DNA of 64,000 nucleotides from Rostratula benghalensis (Eukaryota; Chordata; Aves; Charadriiformes; Rostratulidae). The stretch covers positions 428,661 to 492,660 of the forward strand of contig VXAI01000118.1 of the NCBI GenBank assembly GCA_013399305.1, written 5' to 3'. The notes below the pieces were generated by a model. That model was not told where the DNA came from. It saw nothing but the letters and a program-made list of their open reading frames with translations, and did not search any database. Both the position numbers and the translations under genes were made by a program. Shown one piece after another: positions 24,499-37,500 of the stretch (its first letter is position 1; every line of letters begins with the position of its first letter).

Positions 24499-27400
24499 AC
24501 AAGAGAGAGGAAAACACTGTTCAGGCATTCTTGGGGGGACCAGATGGTCAGCACTTCCCAGCAGATTTCTAAGTAGAAGAGAAGACACTGGAAATAGCTG
24601 AGTGCCACCATAATGCTCACAAGGAAAGTACTTCATGTGTGTAAGTTGGTCTCTACTTAAGCTTAGAGAATTCACCAGCAGGAGCAAAAGTCTCTGCTCA
24701 GGATTTGCAGGGAAAAATCTCATGTCTAAGTCCAGGGGACTTCTGCCATGACCCAGGCTACTTTCCCAACTGCAGATTAGAGGAGGAAGGTTCTGATGGT
24801 CTGTGATAACGAGTGAAAACTAAGGACAGCATTGCTAGACTAACCAAGCGGAGAGGTGATTTAGTGAAGAGAGAGAAGGATGAAAAACAGTGACTGAGGG
24901 TAATGATGATGATGACAATGACTTTATTAGAAATTTCAATAGCAAAAACTAGGATCATTATGGAGTCACATGTCTTAAGGAATGAGTCACCAAGGTACCA
25001 GGGAAAGATTCAACACTAGGGAAAAAGGATAAGAAGTAAAGGAAGCTACAGAGAAAGTTGGGAAGACCTCTGCTAAGGTAGAGAATGTTGGGAAGGCTGC
25101 ATTTCTCCAACTGCTGTCATGTCACACCATCAGGATGTTTTGTGCTATGACAAGCAGCCCCTACTGGAGCTTGGCCTTCCCCCCAAAATCTGCTGATAGC
25201 CCTCTGCTGCTGGAGGGTAAAGGTGTTTGGGAACCAATTTGCAAATTGCATCTCAACCCAGCTCAGCTCAGAAAGATCCAGACAGGTCTCTGACTAAGAG
25301 ATGTCCAGAGATGGAGAGAAAGGCAATCTCTTGTTTCTCAAGAGCATTTACAGACTGAAAAGAAAAAGTGAAGAATGGGAAAAAAAGAATTCACAGATTT
25401 GAAGTTCAGAATTAGAAATGCACAAAATAAACTTCCTCCACGTGTTTGAGTGACACCAAATGTTATTTTTGTGAATTGGTATCAGTTTTACTAAACTGAT
25501 AACTCATTCAGAAAACCTGAAAAAACAACTAAGAAGATGTTGTCTGAGAACAATTTATTTTTGCTGCTTGCTGGCAGAGAGGTCCCAGGAATTTGCACCC
25601 GGTTTCCTTGCTACTGACAAGTATAGCTGGAAAAAGCCATGATTTTGAAATTTTCAGCAGTCAAATAACTGATTTTTTTCAAGGGATGAAGTTTGGATTA
25701 TCAGGGGTCACTGAATATCTTTCTGAAAAACAGGAAGGTAGGAAAAAATATGCAAACCCCACATATTAGACTATATTGTATAAAATAAATAGTAATGGGG
25801 AGTTACACAGATTTTCTAGGAATGGCCACCAAAATATTGAGATGTGTTGCATTAGTGTGATTTATCTGCTTGGCTTTCATCATATTTTCATTTTCGTTAG
25901 GGAAAAGATTCAGATGTATTGATGAATGGAAAACATATTAGAAAACTGCTCAGGATTCATTAAGCAAATGCATCAGAAACGGGTCATTCTCTGACTCCTG
26001 TTTCCTGCACCATACCCAGAGGAGTTCATCTCATCCAAGGAAGAAAAGGTTAAAATAAAAAATACTCATTAGGATTTCATGTCCTTGGTCAGGTAGGTCA
26101 CTGGAGGCAAATTAATATTCTTCATCAATAATATTTAACAGAAACATTTAGTTCGCTTATTTTTTGTCTTTTTTTAAAAAAAAGAGAAAGACTACAAAAT
26201 GAATAATTTATATTTTGTTGCAAATTGCAGCTAGAACTTTGATTAAAATAAAAATGTTATAGTTTTGTTTCAATACTACTTTATTTGATTTGAGTCTATT
26301 TTTTTAAACTAAAAGACCTTCCAAATGAAGCAAAAAATCCCCAAATGATATATTTTTATTTTAAAGCATTCTTTTATCCTTACTGACTCTTCCTTTTCCG
26401 TCTCCCTGAATAGGGAGATTAAGAGTAGCTACACTTTCTGACATTAAAAAACAAAATAAATCCCACCCCAAAACCCTTGAAGGGCAACTTTGCTCTGGAG
26501 ATTAAGGGAGAAAAGCTCATTTTCCATAAAATCCATTCATTTTCCACAGTTCTTTTTCTATTTTTAAGCTGCAAATCCTTGGTCCATTCCTCCTTGTTTC
26601 TGTCTTTTCTTAAATACACGCTAACAGTTTCAGGCTGTAACACCTTCACATGCGTGTCACCATGAAAATACTATGAAATGTCCCTTCAGCTGGGGGCTCC
26701 TGTGTGGGGGGGCACATTGCTCAGGACCAGCAGAAATCAGGAACCATCCTTCCTACTGGATAAAGTCCAAAAATCCCAAAGCCTGGTTACATGATCTGAC
26801 AGGCAAGGTACAGCCCAAATGTAAACAACTTCTCTAATGCCTGAAATGGCCTTGCTCATACACCCAAGAAATATGGAAACACTGGAAGGAAAGTTAATTG
26901 AATTTTCCCCCCTCCTTCCTTCATCCTCAAACCCCAATGCATTTAAAAAAAAAAAAAAATCCCTTTTAAAAAAATAACTATTGGAGCTGGAAATTAAGTT
27001 CACATGAAGTGAGTTAAGGATGAGAGCAAACTACTGATTAAATTTACTTGGGGAAAAAAAATAGAAAGAAAGTACAGCTGAAGATGGGAGGCCAGACTTG
27101 TGTAAGGCAGTTTGGGGAGAGCATGGGCTGTGCAGCCGCTGGGCACCAAGCCTTGGTGCAGCCAATCCTTGTGCTGCCATTACCCGTAGCTCTCCCTGAG
27201 CACCGGGGTGAGCCTTTACCTCTTTTGACAGTATCTAAGCCCAAATGAAGGCCTGGATTTCTGTGGGAAATGGGTTTTCATGCTGCCACGGACTGCCTGC
27301 TTTGAGAACCGCCTAACTGCCTTCTGATAACCAACACTGGCTAAAGCAAAATTTCTGTCTTGTGTGCACTTCTGGGTGCTTTGTCGCTAAGACTGAAGCA

Positions 27401-30400
27401 ATATTCTTTCCAGTGCTTCTCTTTAGAGGCTTTCCAGTGCTTGATACATCTGACTGTTGAAGTGTTGCCTTCAGCATCCTCCAATTATAGTTCGAAATGA
27501 AACTAATTTTTTTCCACCCTGGCTTCTGCTGGCCTACTGCTGGGATGTTTTTTTCTGGAGTAATTCAGAGCAAATGAGTTTCAGAAGGGCAATGACTAGA
27601 TAGAGGAGGGCAGCAAAACCAGTTTTTGCTCTGAGCAGACACTTCACGGTTTGGGATTTTTCTGTTTCCTTCAAATTGCAAGCAGTGTCTCTGCTGCAGA
27701 GTCTCTTGGGCATCGTACTCTTCCTCTGTCTTAGGAACAATTAGGAGGTGCTGGAGCTCTGTGCCTGCATGTGTCTTGGACGGCAGTCATATCTTTCTGA
27801 CACCCCTGAAGGGCCCGTGTTTTTGGCTGCCCTATTCCTCCCCCTGTAAACTGCCCAGACATAATCCCTGCCTCTACACAGAGCTCAGCCTCCTGTGAAA
27901 TTATCACATCTTCTTCCCCCACCGTGTTTGAGAAGGGGGTCTGAGACCAATTTGTTGACTACGTTTTTAAGACTGAGGACAAGAAGCCATGTTTGAGATG
28001 TGTGTCCCATAATGGGACCATCTGCAGTTTCCCCAGGGTGGCTGGTTCACACATCCTGAGGCTATCCAGGGACTGGGACAATCACCCTGAGTTGTTGTTG
28101 GTGAGAAGTAAGCAGGACACCAAAATCTTAAACTGAGAGTATTTCCTGAAACCAAAATGTTTTTGGGTTTTAAAAGTGTTCTTTGCAGTTGCACAGCCAA
28201 ATGGAAAGTAGGCCACACAAATACTGTTTTCTAAACCCCTTGTCTACTTTTTCCCTCTTGCTCTCCCCTTTAGAAACAGAGGAGAACAGCCAAACATTTT
28301 CAGTAAGCCTGGTGGCGACGTGCCCACCTACTGCGGATTTAAATCTTTCCTTAACCATGGAGCCACAGCTCCATCTCTTTCACTTTTCCAAAGAATATTT
28401 CTTTGACATCTAACACCTTTGACATGTGAGCCTGCTGGCAGGTTGGGAGCAGGGGCAGAACATGCCTCAGGTGTACAGAGAGGGACCACATCCTACTCTG
28501 TCCAAAGGAGATCAGAAGGATTGAAGCTTTGCTGCTCTTGGGGTTGTCCTTCTTTTAACTTGTCTCTTCCTCTTTCCGGCTGTCACCAGAAATGCTATCC
28601 CACTTGTCTTTGTAAATCATCCACTTCTGATGAAGCCCTATTAGCCCCCAGTCCAGATTTCCAGCTAACCCTTCCACGGCCACGTATGGTACCACGTCCC
28701 CAACCCTGGTGTCAACTTCTCATTCTCTCTGCAACCAGACAAAAAGATTTTACTTGAGTAACAATCTGAATGGCTTAAAAAAAGAACAAAAATCTAATTT
28801 TAAAGGGATTATGGTGAACGTCTTGTAAACTGTGTTCAATAAGAAGAGGACTTAGAACAGGGCCTGTAATGGGTCTGAGTGACTGTGCTGAGGAAACAGG
28901 TCATTTCCTGGTGGTTAACAGCTAATTTTTCTAACAATTGAAATGCAGGGATCATGCATATAGGTTTCTAATGGACACTAGTGAAATGGCAAGAGAACTG
29001 ATGAATACCAGGTGGCCAAACTTCACTTTCCTATTATAGAAGACTCCATTTAAGTCATCAGGCAGCAGGATCTCTGGCCACCTGAGTCTGTACAGTAGTG
29101 TATGGTCAGTTCATAACCATATACAGTTTATACCCACCCTCCTGGGAAATAAAAGTCACTGATAAATGGCGTCACTGCAATATCTCCATTAAAAACAGAA
29201 CCGTCAAAATTATTCAGCCCTGGAACTTATTCCCTTAAGCATCCTGAAGTCACCGGAGACACCGCTGTCTGTTAACTCTGTAATTGCTGCCCAGCATATC
29301 ACTTTGTTGTGACAGTTTCCCCTGGAAGCAATGAGCTGAGTATGCACACTCCGTGGAAACCCTGGTGCTTGGAACAGTGTCCTGCAAAACTCACTGCTGT
29401 AGGATCAATAAGGCAAATAAACATATTTGTATGTCTTTTTGTCAAACTCTCTTATCATTCTGTATTCTGTTGGTAGTCCTGTTTTACAGGAGAAATGTTC
29501 ATGAGTTCTATGAACTGTTATGGTATAGTTTACTATAATTAGTACTACTTGTAATGAGATTAAGGGTTTGGGGGGTTTCTCTATTGGGTTTGTTTGTTTG
29601 GGTTATTTTGGTGCTTTTTTTTCCCTGACAAAATCTTGTTGTTTCTTGTAAGGAGAGTATTTACCTATGACACTGGAAAGTCCCATTGGCACACGTTTTC
29701 CTAATGCTATATCTAAGAGTTTTGTTTGAAAACAAGGTGGGTAGATTCAGCATAGTCTTTTTCACTCAAAATATGGAATGCAGAGCCATTCTGAGCCTTC
29801 TGCTTACTAGCTCTGGTAGGAGTGCATGACTTGGAAGGGATTTTGATTCTGAAGTTCAGAGTTCCTTCAAGAAGGTAGACATCTGGTCATTCAGATTCAC
29901 AGTTTGCAACCATTTTTCACTTTTACTGGCCACCTCTCTAGCATTCAAATTGCACTTGCTTCAAGTCCTGGAAATGGATCCAGGAAACTTATCTTGAAAA
30001 GCCTATAAAATGCATCCTTCTCCTGGTGCCAAATTGTACAGGTTTCCCCCTTTTGCCATATGGCTCCCCACAAGTTTCCAGAAGCTTGTAAATACAAACG
30101 ATATGTAGCTCCCGAAAATCCTCCTGAGATTTCTGCGGAGTGACACTGGCTAGATTTCTTTGGATGAGGAATCTAAGGAGGAATGAATTTCTCATGTAAA
30201 TTCTCTGTACCAAGCAGCTGACAAAGGTACAAGATACTGTAGAGTTTTATTATACCGTACTACATGATAAATTCAATAGACAATTGAGCTGGGATTTTTC
30301 ACCAAGCTGGTGAAGAGCTTGGCTTCCTGGGGACTGTGATGTTTCCAGCTGAGCCGTGTCACCCTAAGCAGTTGGAGAGCCACAGGCATTTTAAGGCTCT

Positions 30401-30732
30401 TTCCCAAAAATATGAGTAACAAAAAGTAAATGGATAAAAGACAAATTTCCTTTTTAAAAATGTGAAAAGACAAACCTCTGGAGTGGTTGTGGGAAGACAA
30501 GAGGAGAAAAAAAAAATAATGGGAAAGAGAGAGATCAATGAGACCCAGGGCAGATGTAGGGATGAGAGATACACTCTGCTGCCCGTGAACAGAAAGACAA
30601 CCACCATTGCAGAGCCCGTGTTGACTAGAAATTTTCTGCTCTGCCTCTCCCACATTCCTCCAATGGAATTAATTCCTCATGTTATGTAGCTGCCTCTTGG
30701 TCCTTTCTGCTCTTTCTGATATTGTACAGATC

Positions 30733-30935
30733 ATAGTCTAGTGGTCAACACCTTAGATTGGGAGCTGGACTTCTTGGATCCTGTATGCAGCTCTGTGACT
30801 GATGTGTTTTGTGGCTGTGGGCAAGTTACTTCATCTTTCTGCACCTTGGGTCCCTCATCTTCAGTGGACAACAGTACCTACCAACATGCTGGGGAGATCA
30901 CAGGGCTTAACCAAAGTGTCTTTGAAAAGCTCTGT
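30733..30935 (+). repeat. MIR SINE copy, fairly complete
   Basis: This is the clearest ancient SINE in the window. In order it shows the tRNA-like start 'catagtctagtggtcaacaccttagattgggagctgga', then 'cagctctgtgactgatgtg', then the core 'tgtgggcaagttacttcatctttctgcacc'. After that come 'cctcatcttcagtggacaacagtacctacc' and the tail 'ggggagatcacagggcttaac...ctttgaaaagctctg'. This matches the MIR order across about 200 bases. MIR is old, so divergence is expected, and no flanking target duplication is visible. Confidence 0.85.
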
Positions 30936-32175
30936 CTGACGTCTTGGGTGAAGGTCAAGTTGGTACTAATGCATATTGCTCCTAGTAATGTAATGCAGGT
31001 ACTAAGAAAAGATGTTTCCAGGGTCTCAGAAATGTTGTGGAGGTCCCAATGAAAACTATTTAAATAAGGGTCACTCACAGGTGTACCAAAGGCAAGCTTT
31101 ATTTCAGTTTGACAGATCTTATAAAGGGAAGAACGTCTGGACCACGGATTCCAAACAGAACCAGTAATTCAGTGTGGTGTCTTTGGGAATGCAGTAGGCA
31201 TTTCCTATCTCACACAAAGGGAGTTTCACCAAGAAATAGTTATTGTGATTTTATGCAGGAAGACAGAAATTCAATCCAAGAACAGCTGTCAAGACCTTGT
31301 GTGCTTGAACTAAGGACACATGTCCTAGTCTTCATATGCCACCAGTACTGGAAGTCTCCGTTCCTCAAAGCTGGGGTTCAGGGAAATAGAACTGGACTTT
31401 GAGAGAGCCTAATAACAAAATTTCCTCCATATGCAAGTGATGAAAGGAGCCAGGTACAGCTGCCTCACACCAGCTCTGCAATAACAGCCTCTGCTCCTCT
31501 AAACTCTCAGCAATAAAAATGTATTTGCTTTGAACAACAGCTTGGAGAATAGAGTGAAATGACTTTTTAAGGAAATAAAACCTGTTTTGCAATATGTATT
31601 TATTGTACACATTATTTTCTACTAAGTGGAATAGAGTAATATTAGTACCAGAGTGCTTTGTACTATTACAGTGCTTCCCACTGGAGGATCTCTGTGTGCC
31701 TTGTTAAGTGTAGTTCTGTAGCCCCACAGCCCTTAGTCCTGCTCTCTCTTTGCTGATAGGAGACCACACTCATGGCTTGGACTGGGGTTTTCTTTCCCCT
31801 CCCTGATGCAGGTCAGTCCAAGAACACACACAAGCCATGCAGATCACCTGTGATGGCTGCTGATTGACCATCCAAAGGCTAGGAAGGAAACATTTTTTTT
31901 TCACTCTAGCAGGGATTTGCCCACACCTGCAGCCCCTGAGTATACCCAGACCCTGGGGTTGCTGCCTCCACGGGTAGCAGTTACAGGTCTGGGCACACTT
32001 ATATAATTGTTCTCTTTCCAGAGGTGCACAAGCTAATGAGCTGACAATGCTAAGAGCATGTGCTGATGCTTATTTCTGTTGCGTGACCAATGTCTTTCTC
32101 AGCATCTCACTACAGGGATATGAAAAAGATGGAAAACAGACTGGTAAATGACTGCATTGAAATGGCTGGACATGC

Positions 32176-32240
32176 TCTGGAGAGGGGTTGGACTAGATGA
32201 TCTCTAGAGGTCCCTTCCAACCCCATATCATTCTGTGATT
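32176..32240 (+). repeat. CR1 LINE 3' tail fragment
   Basis: The sequence carries the diagnostic CR1 tail: GGTTGGACTAGATGATCTC, then TAGAGGTCCCTTCCAACCCC, then ATTCTGTGATT. Only the last 65 bases or so of the element are present. That is normal, because CR1 copies are usually severely truncated at the 5' end. The close match suggests a bird-lineage insertion. Confidence 0.9.
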
Positions 32241-33690
32241 TACATTAGTGCCTCCCTTTCCCTGTGTTCCATGCACACATATGGATGACACACAGTGAGC
32301 CTTGCTGACCTGGGATGTTGCAAACCTGCTATTTTGTGAACTAGTGGTGGATTCATTAAACCCAACAGAGCTTAGAAACATTTTTTTCTTTACCAGAAAA
32401 CTGTATGTCCATATGCCTGTCTGTACAGACAGGAGACTCTGGATATCACAGAGGGCACAGAGCATCCCCTGGGTGTGTGATTGTGCACATGTGCTTTGCA
32501 TATGTTGACAAGATAAATGTGGTTTTAAAGTACAGTCAAAAGTGCAAAGAGGACATTATAGACAGATCTTGGCAGGGAAGCAATTTAAGGTTCTAGCAGC
32601 TCAAGCTTGGATTTCATGAAGTATGTGGACTTTGCTGAATAGAAGTTCACCTCAGAGGCTGGTTAAAGTAGTACATCTCCTCACCAGTTGGCTGTTTCTT
32701 GCATAGATCTCTTTCACAGAACAGGAATATCAGGTACCCAGATCCCCCTGTGGACATATTTCTGATAATTAAGGACCCATACTCCATGATATATTGGCTT
32801 GAGAGACATATTCAGTCCTAATTTTATAAAAGGGGTTTCAGATAAAGAAACATAAAGTAGAATTCTCTCTTGAATATGGTAAGTGGTTTGGTGAGTAAAG
32901 GTAAGACTTGTGTCTATGGTATACCTTGGCTTCAAGAAAGCTTTCAGATAGCCTTCTATGTGAACAAGAAAGTATGACCAGGTTGAAGACAGCACATAAA
33001 TGGTTAAAAACCCCAGGATCACGAGTCAACAACATGATGCAGTTGCACAACAACAACAAAAAATCCAACAAACCCACCCACAAAACAGATTTTGCAATGT
33101 AGCAAAATGAATGTTTTATGCAAGGTAATTACCCTGTTGTACTCTGCTATTGTGGTGAGACTACCAGGGAAGTTTTGGTAAGCCTTATAGATGTAAGGTC
33201 TCACCTTATTCTGGATTTTCCTAAGTGCTGGACTATATTAATTCAGCTATAAATTAGGCTCCTGGCTCCATTTGAATTGGGGTTCCTCAACAGAAAGTCA
33301 TGCAGTTTCTTTACATACCATTAGCTAAGAGAGACACTGATGTTCTGTATGCAGAAAAGCTGCTTAGATACGGCTTTTGATTTACACCCATTTGAAAAAC
33401 TCTCTAGTTTTAGGTGTCACACTTCAGGAAAGAGGTAGTGAAGAGAGCACAGAATAATAAGAGTTAGAAAGCACAATCACTGGGAAAAAGTAAAGGAATT
33501 TCACATGTGTCCTCCCAAAGAGAGAGGAAAATGAGGGCGATATGAAAGTCCCCTGATATGTAAAGCTTCAGAAAAGGACAATGACGTTTTATAGTCCCTG
33601 CTACTCTGGGCAGAGGTAGAAATAATATGTTCAGTTTGCAGCGAATTAGCTATTTGGAATTGGGTGAAGCTATCTAAGCACTTCCAGTCA

Positions 33691-33835
33691 AGCACTGGAA
33701 GGATGGGCATCCCCTTCTTGGAGTATTATAAGAAAAAGTTAGATGATAGTTGGTCAGGATTAGGTAATTTTAATCCCATTTTAGATATGAGGGTTGGGCC
33801 AGATGAATTCCTTTCTTTCAGCCCTGCAATTCCGT
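33691..33835 (+). repeat. Old diverged CR1-like 3' fragment
   Basis: The text follows a CR1 3' region in order. It starts with 'agcactggaaggatgggcatccc', continues with 'ttcttggagtattataagaaaaagttagatgatag', and ends with 'gggttgggccagatgaattcctttctttcagccctgcaattc'. The match is clearly weaker than at 32176 or 54120, indicating an older copy or another CR1 subfamily. Confidence 0.6.
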
Positions 33836-34799
33836 TTTTTGCTTGACCCTTTAGTCTAAGGAGCTGGAGAGCCCCAGAGGCTGGATTGGCAGAAGAAGAG
33901 AGCCCCTCCGGGCTATACAGACCACACTGATGGATTTGTTGCCACTACAGTGCATTTTGCCTCCTCTCCCTGTCCCCTTTCCAATATTCTTTTCTAAGTG
34001 GCACAGTAAGCAGCCAGCATGGGTTTGTTTCCCAGGGCAAGGCTCCCAGAGTGGCTTTCAAACTTACCCTGATGTATCAGCCTGACTATGTGCAAAAGCA
34101 CACATATAGCAACACACAGAGCTGGGAAACTGCTTATTACTAAGTTTGACTAACATTTTCTGTTATGGGGTCCTTCTTTCATTTGATTATAACTTCAACA
34201 GCTTCAACTGCTTGGGCTTAAATTTTACGTACAGCGTGTTTGCCTCAAACTGAATTATTCACAGAAATTTCAGCCAAAACGACAGTGTTTCTGAGAAGAA
34301 GCCTGGAAAAATACATTGTTTGCCTTGTTCCTTTTTTCTTAACAACCTTTTATTTGGAAAGCCCTAGAACCCCTGTGCTTTGGAAGTGCAATTGGACACT
34401 TGGCAGAAGAGGTGGCTTTTGTGTTGGGGACGGGCCTTGTCTGTCCCTGTGAAAAACTACCCACATTTGGCCAAGTTATAAAGTTTAGAAAAACCACGTG
34501 AAGAGGATCTCTTACTTCTCTTGGCTTAACTCCTGGCTGGCATAACAGAAAGTTGCCATCTTGATGGAAAATCCTGTAGATGTCCACATTATGACTACCT
34601 TGGCATGCCTCTGCTCTCACCTAGCTTATTTTAAAGCCCAGAAAATTAGGCACCCCCTGTGTTAAGTGACCATTCCCCCAGGTTTTCAGGCTGATTGCTC
34701 AAAACTCAGGGAATACCTGGATTAGGTCTTCCTGAGCAATATTAATTCCACCCTTTTGGGCAGAGCACACATTACATGCTGAAACCCTCTTTCCCACAG

Positions 34800-34873
34800 G
34801 TCTCTTTCTGTGCTCCACCAAACAGGAGAGGCCACCAGTCCCTGGGCTCATGTTGCATTTCTCACAGGTGATG
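34800..34873 (+). other. Candidate exon, unconfirmed
   Basis: A pyrimidine-rich acceptor-like signal ending in CCCACAG lies just before 34800, and a strong donor GTAAGTGG starts at 34874. The 74-base segment is open in two of three frames (for example SLSVLHQTGEATSPWAHVAF), but I recognise no protein. A second acceptor-like CTCACAG lies inside it. Matching splice signals this close can occur by chance in 64 kb. Confidence 0.2.
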
Positions 34874-35517
34874 GTAAGTGGGAGGTGTGTGAAACAGGAT
34901 GAGCAGTGGGAGGGCTGGGGCTGTACCCCACTGAGCTGAGCAGTGCTGTGAGGAGCTAGGGTTTTGCTCTTGCAGATGCTAAGCCACGTTGCTCACAGTA
35001 CATTTTTCACAGAGGGCTCCTAATTGTAGGTTGTCATTTTCTGGGGACCCAGCCTGGGACTCTGGTGTCTCAGCTGGGGCTGAGGTTGGCAGGAGCTCTG
35101 CTCTGAACATCTGCAATGCTGGCTAACAACAAGCAAGAGGAAAAATCAAGACCTAGCCATCTCAATTACAGGATTCAAAATTCATGACTACTACAGATCT
35201 TGTTGACCATATGGCTAAGGCTATACTGTCAAAGGCCCTGAGGTAGCCTTCAAGGCTAGATTAAATTCTGTAAGCTTGCAAGCATGGCCAGGGGGTCAGG
35301 CAGTGCACATGCTGAAGCCAGATGTAGCCTGATGGACCATGCAGGCACTGCCTGAAGCAGCCGTGGGCCTGCAGAAGACACCACCACGACTTTAGCTCTG
35401 TAACTGCGTCCATGATTGTATAGACAGGACTTATGCTTTCAGTTCAGTGTTTGGAGAATGAAGAAAATACCAACTCGCCTCCTGGGGCTGTAGCAAAAAT
35501 AGATGAATTAATCTTTA

Positions 35518-35560
35518 TGAGGCACTTTGATACTATTGTCATGAGTGCTATAGAAAAGCC
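35518..35560. repeat. Possible ancient L3/MIR-type terminal fragment
   Basis: The segment 'tgaggcactttgatactattgtcatgagtgctatagaaaa' resembles the 'agcgctttgagatcc...gaaaagcgctatataa' end of old amniote repeats. It is short and diverged. Confidence 0.35.
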
Positions 35561-37420
35561 CATGAGAAAACAAAACGCTGTTGTTTTCAGAGCAGGGTTT
35601 GAATAGCGCGCAGTCAGTAAGGCTTGAGGTCAAAAACGGAACAATGAAGAAAAACCAAAATCTTGAATAGCTGTTCCTGTAGTGAACAGTATCCGTCCTG
35701 AGCGCAGAGTGAGGCAGCCATCCCACGGAAAAAAAAGCCATGTCCTCATGCCACGGAGGGTTGTGTCATGAGTAATGCAAACACATGAGGGAGCCCTCCT
35801 AAAGGTGCACAGGTAACTGGAGTGGAGTACGGAGCTTCCACCTACGTGGTTTGGCAACCATGATTTCACAGGTTTTTGCACACATGCAGCAACCCCCCAC
35901 CCCCGCCCCCGCCATATGCATGTATACATTCCTCATGCATCAAAGGTCAATGGCAATGTGGTTACTGGGCAAATTTTCCCCATTAAAACGTTACCAAAGG
36001 CAGATGTTTAGGGGCCTACAGGATTTACAGATTTGCTCTCCAAAGAGCATATTAGGGAAGAGGACTGTTCTCCTGTTGGGTTGTATGCTGTGTTTTTGAA
36101 AGCCTCAGTGCCCACCCCAGATTAAAGCAGCATGTTGCTGGAATACTGGGCCTCCAATGAAGATGCCTTTCAACAACGCGAAACCACTAATGAGAAAACA
36201 TAGACAGAAGGAGAGCCAGCCCCCGATGGCTGTGTTTCCCAGCTTTGAGTAGCTTCCAGGGCCATCAGTGGCACTGGCCTGATGTAAGAGCAGGTCAGAG
36301 GAAGATGAAGGCTTTGCTCTCAGTGGCTCTGACGTTTGTCTATAGTTGGGACATGAAAGGAAAGAAGGAAAGAGAGCAAGTGAGAAACAGAAAGAGAGAT
36401 CCTGCTTGGCCACATACCATACATGCAGATAGTGTATTACATTTTTCCAGACTAGGGAGACCTCCTCTTCCAAGTGTTCCAGTAATTAACCTCACTTTCT
36501 TGGCTGGTGTTAATTTGTTCCAAGTATTTGGGCTTTAGATCTAACCATGGGAATCTCATTCCCTGCAGAAGTCTTGCCAACTATTACTAGACATTTTACC
36601 ACACACATGCAGGCCAAAAAAAGCAAGGCTAATTACATTGCTTTTCTGCGAAGTGAAGTGTATTTGATATAAGTTCAACGTCTCCTAATAAAGAAGAGGA
36701 GGGGGAGAGGGTAAAGCAGCATCTTTTTGTGCCTGCCCATGTGAGGAGGGGGTAGAGAGGAACAAGGAACCTTTTGCCGTGCGGTACCTGCAATGTAAAT
36801 CTTCTGTGGGGCTGTAGGAGCCGAGGTGTGACGATCCACCACATGAAACCAGGGAGGAATGGTGCTACCAAGATTTTGAGCTGTGAATAACTGAGTTCAA
36901 TTATTTGGTACCAATGGGAGTTCTCCAAGTAAAAATTTAAATAGGAGGAATTATTTGAACCAGATGTCGATTTCCCAATACTCTTTTTCTTTTCTCCTGT
37001 TTGTGCTTTATGTGCTACCTGTTAAGGAAAGAGTGTGTACGGGAGGGAAAACGTGTGTGTAAGAGTGTGTGTAGGGGCTTGCTCTGACAGCGTGACAAGC
37101 AACAAAGTCATACATGACAACACCTACAGCAGAGGGAATAGGTTATGAAAATCCTTATGAATTTTCAAGGCAAATTTTTCAGCTTTTGGACCCATTCCAT
37201 GCTGGAGGGGTTTTTAAAAGGGCCAGCAAGGTAACAAGGTAAGAAGGGCTGGAGAAGCAGGCCTAGTGGCAGAGTGTTGACATTTGGGATCCTTTATCAG
37301 GTTAAGTCCTTAATTTTACTGAGAGGGTTTTTTTTTTTTTAATTTTATTTTTGGCTGCTTGTTATTCGTTTTCTAGCTTTTGAAATTAACAATAAAATGT
37401 AATAATACCTAATACTAACA

Positions 37421-37500
37421 TAAAGCCTTTTATCCCTAGACCTCAAAGCAATTCATAATGGTGAGTCAGTATTATTATCCACAGTTTAAGCCCATCTGCA
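37421..37500 (-). repeat. MIR-like or related SINE remnant
   Basis: 'aaagccttttatccctagacctcaaagcaattcataatggtgagtcagtattattatccacagttt' follows the order seen in reverse-oriented MIR-type elements, where a 'caaagcgctttac' segment precedes 'attattatccccattttacag'. About 80 bases are recognisable. Confidence 0.45.

Larger units (their letters stand above)
13913..30732. other. Long gene-free stretch of mostly unique DNA
   Basis: I find no exon, RNA gene or young mobile element in nearly 17 kb. It holds purine and pyrimidine tracts near 14222-14520, homopolymer-rich patches (16685-16727, 23398-23455 and 26945-26959) and a TG repeat at 20877-20908. It also has a split duplication at 24457-24498 and a possible old repeat tail at 23261-23302. 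Parts around 25.3-26.5 kb are AT-rich. Confidence 0.6.

Noticed and set aside
35893..35912. Minus-strand G-quadruplex in the C-rich patch
   Set aside because: There are only three runs of three or more C; the fourth run has two bases.
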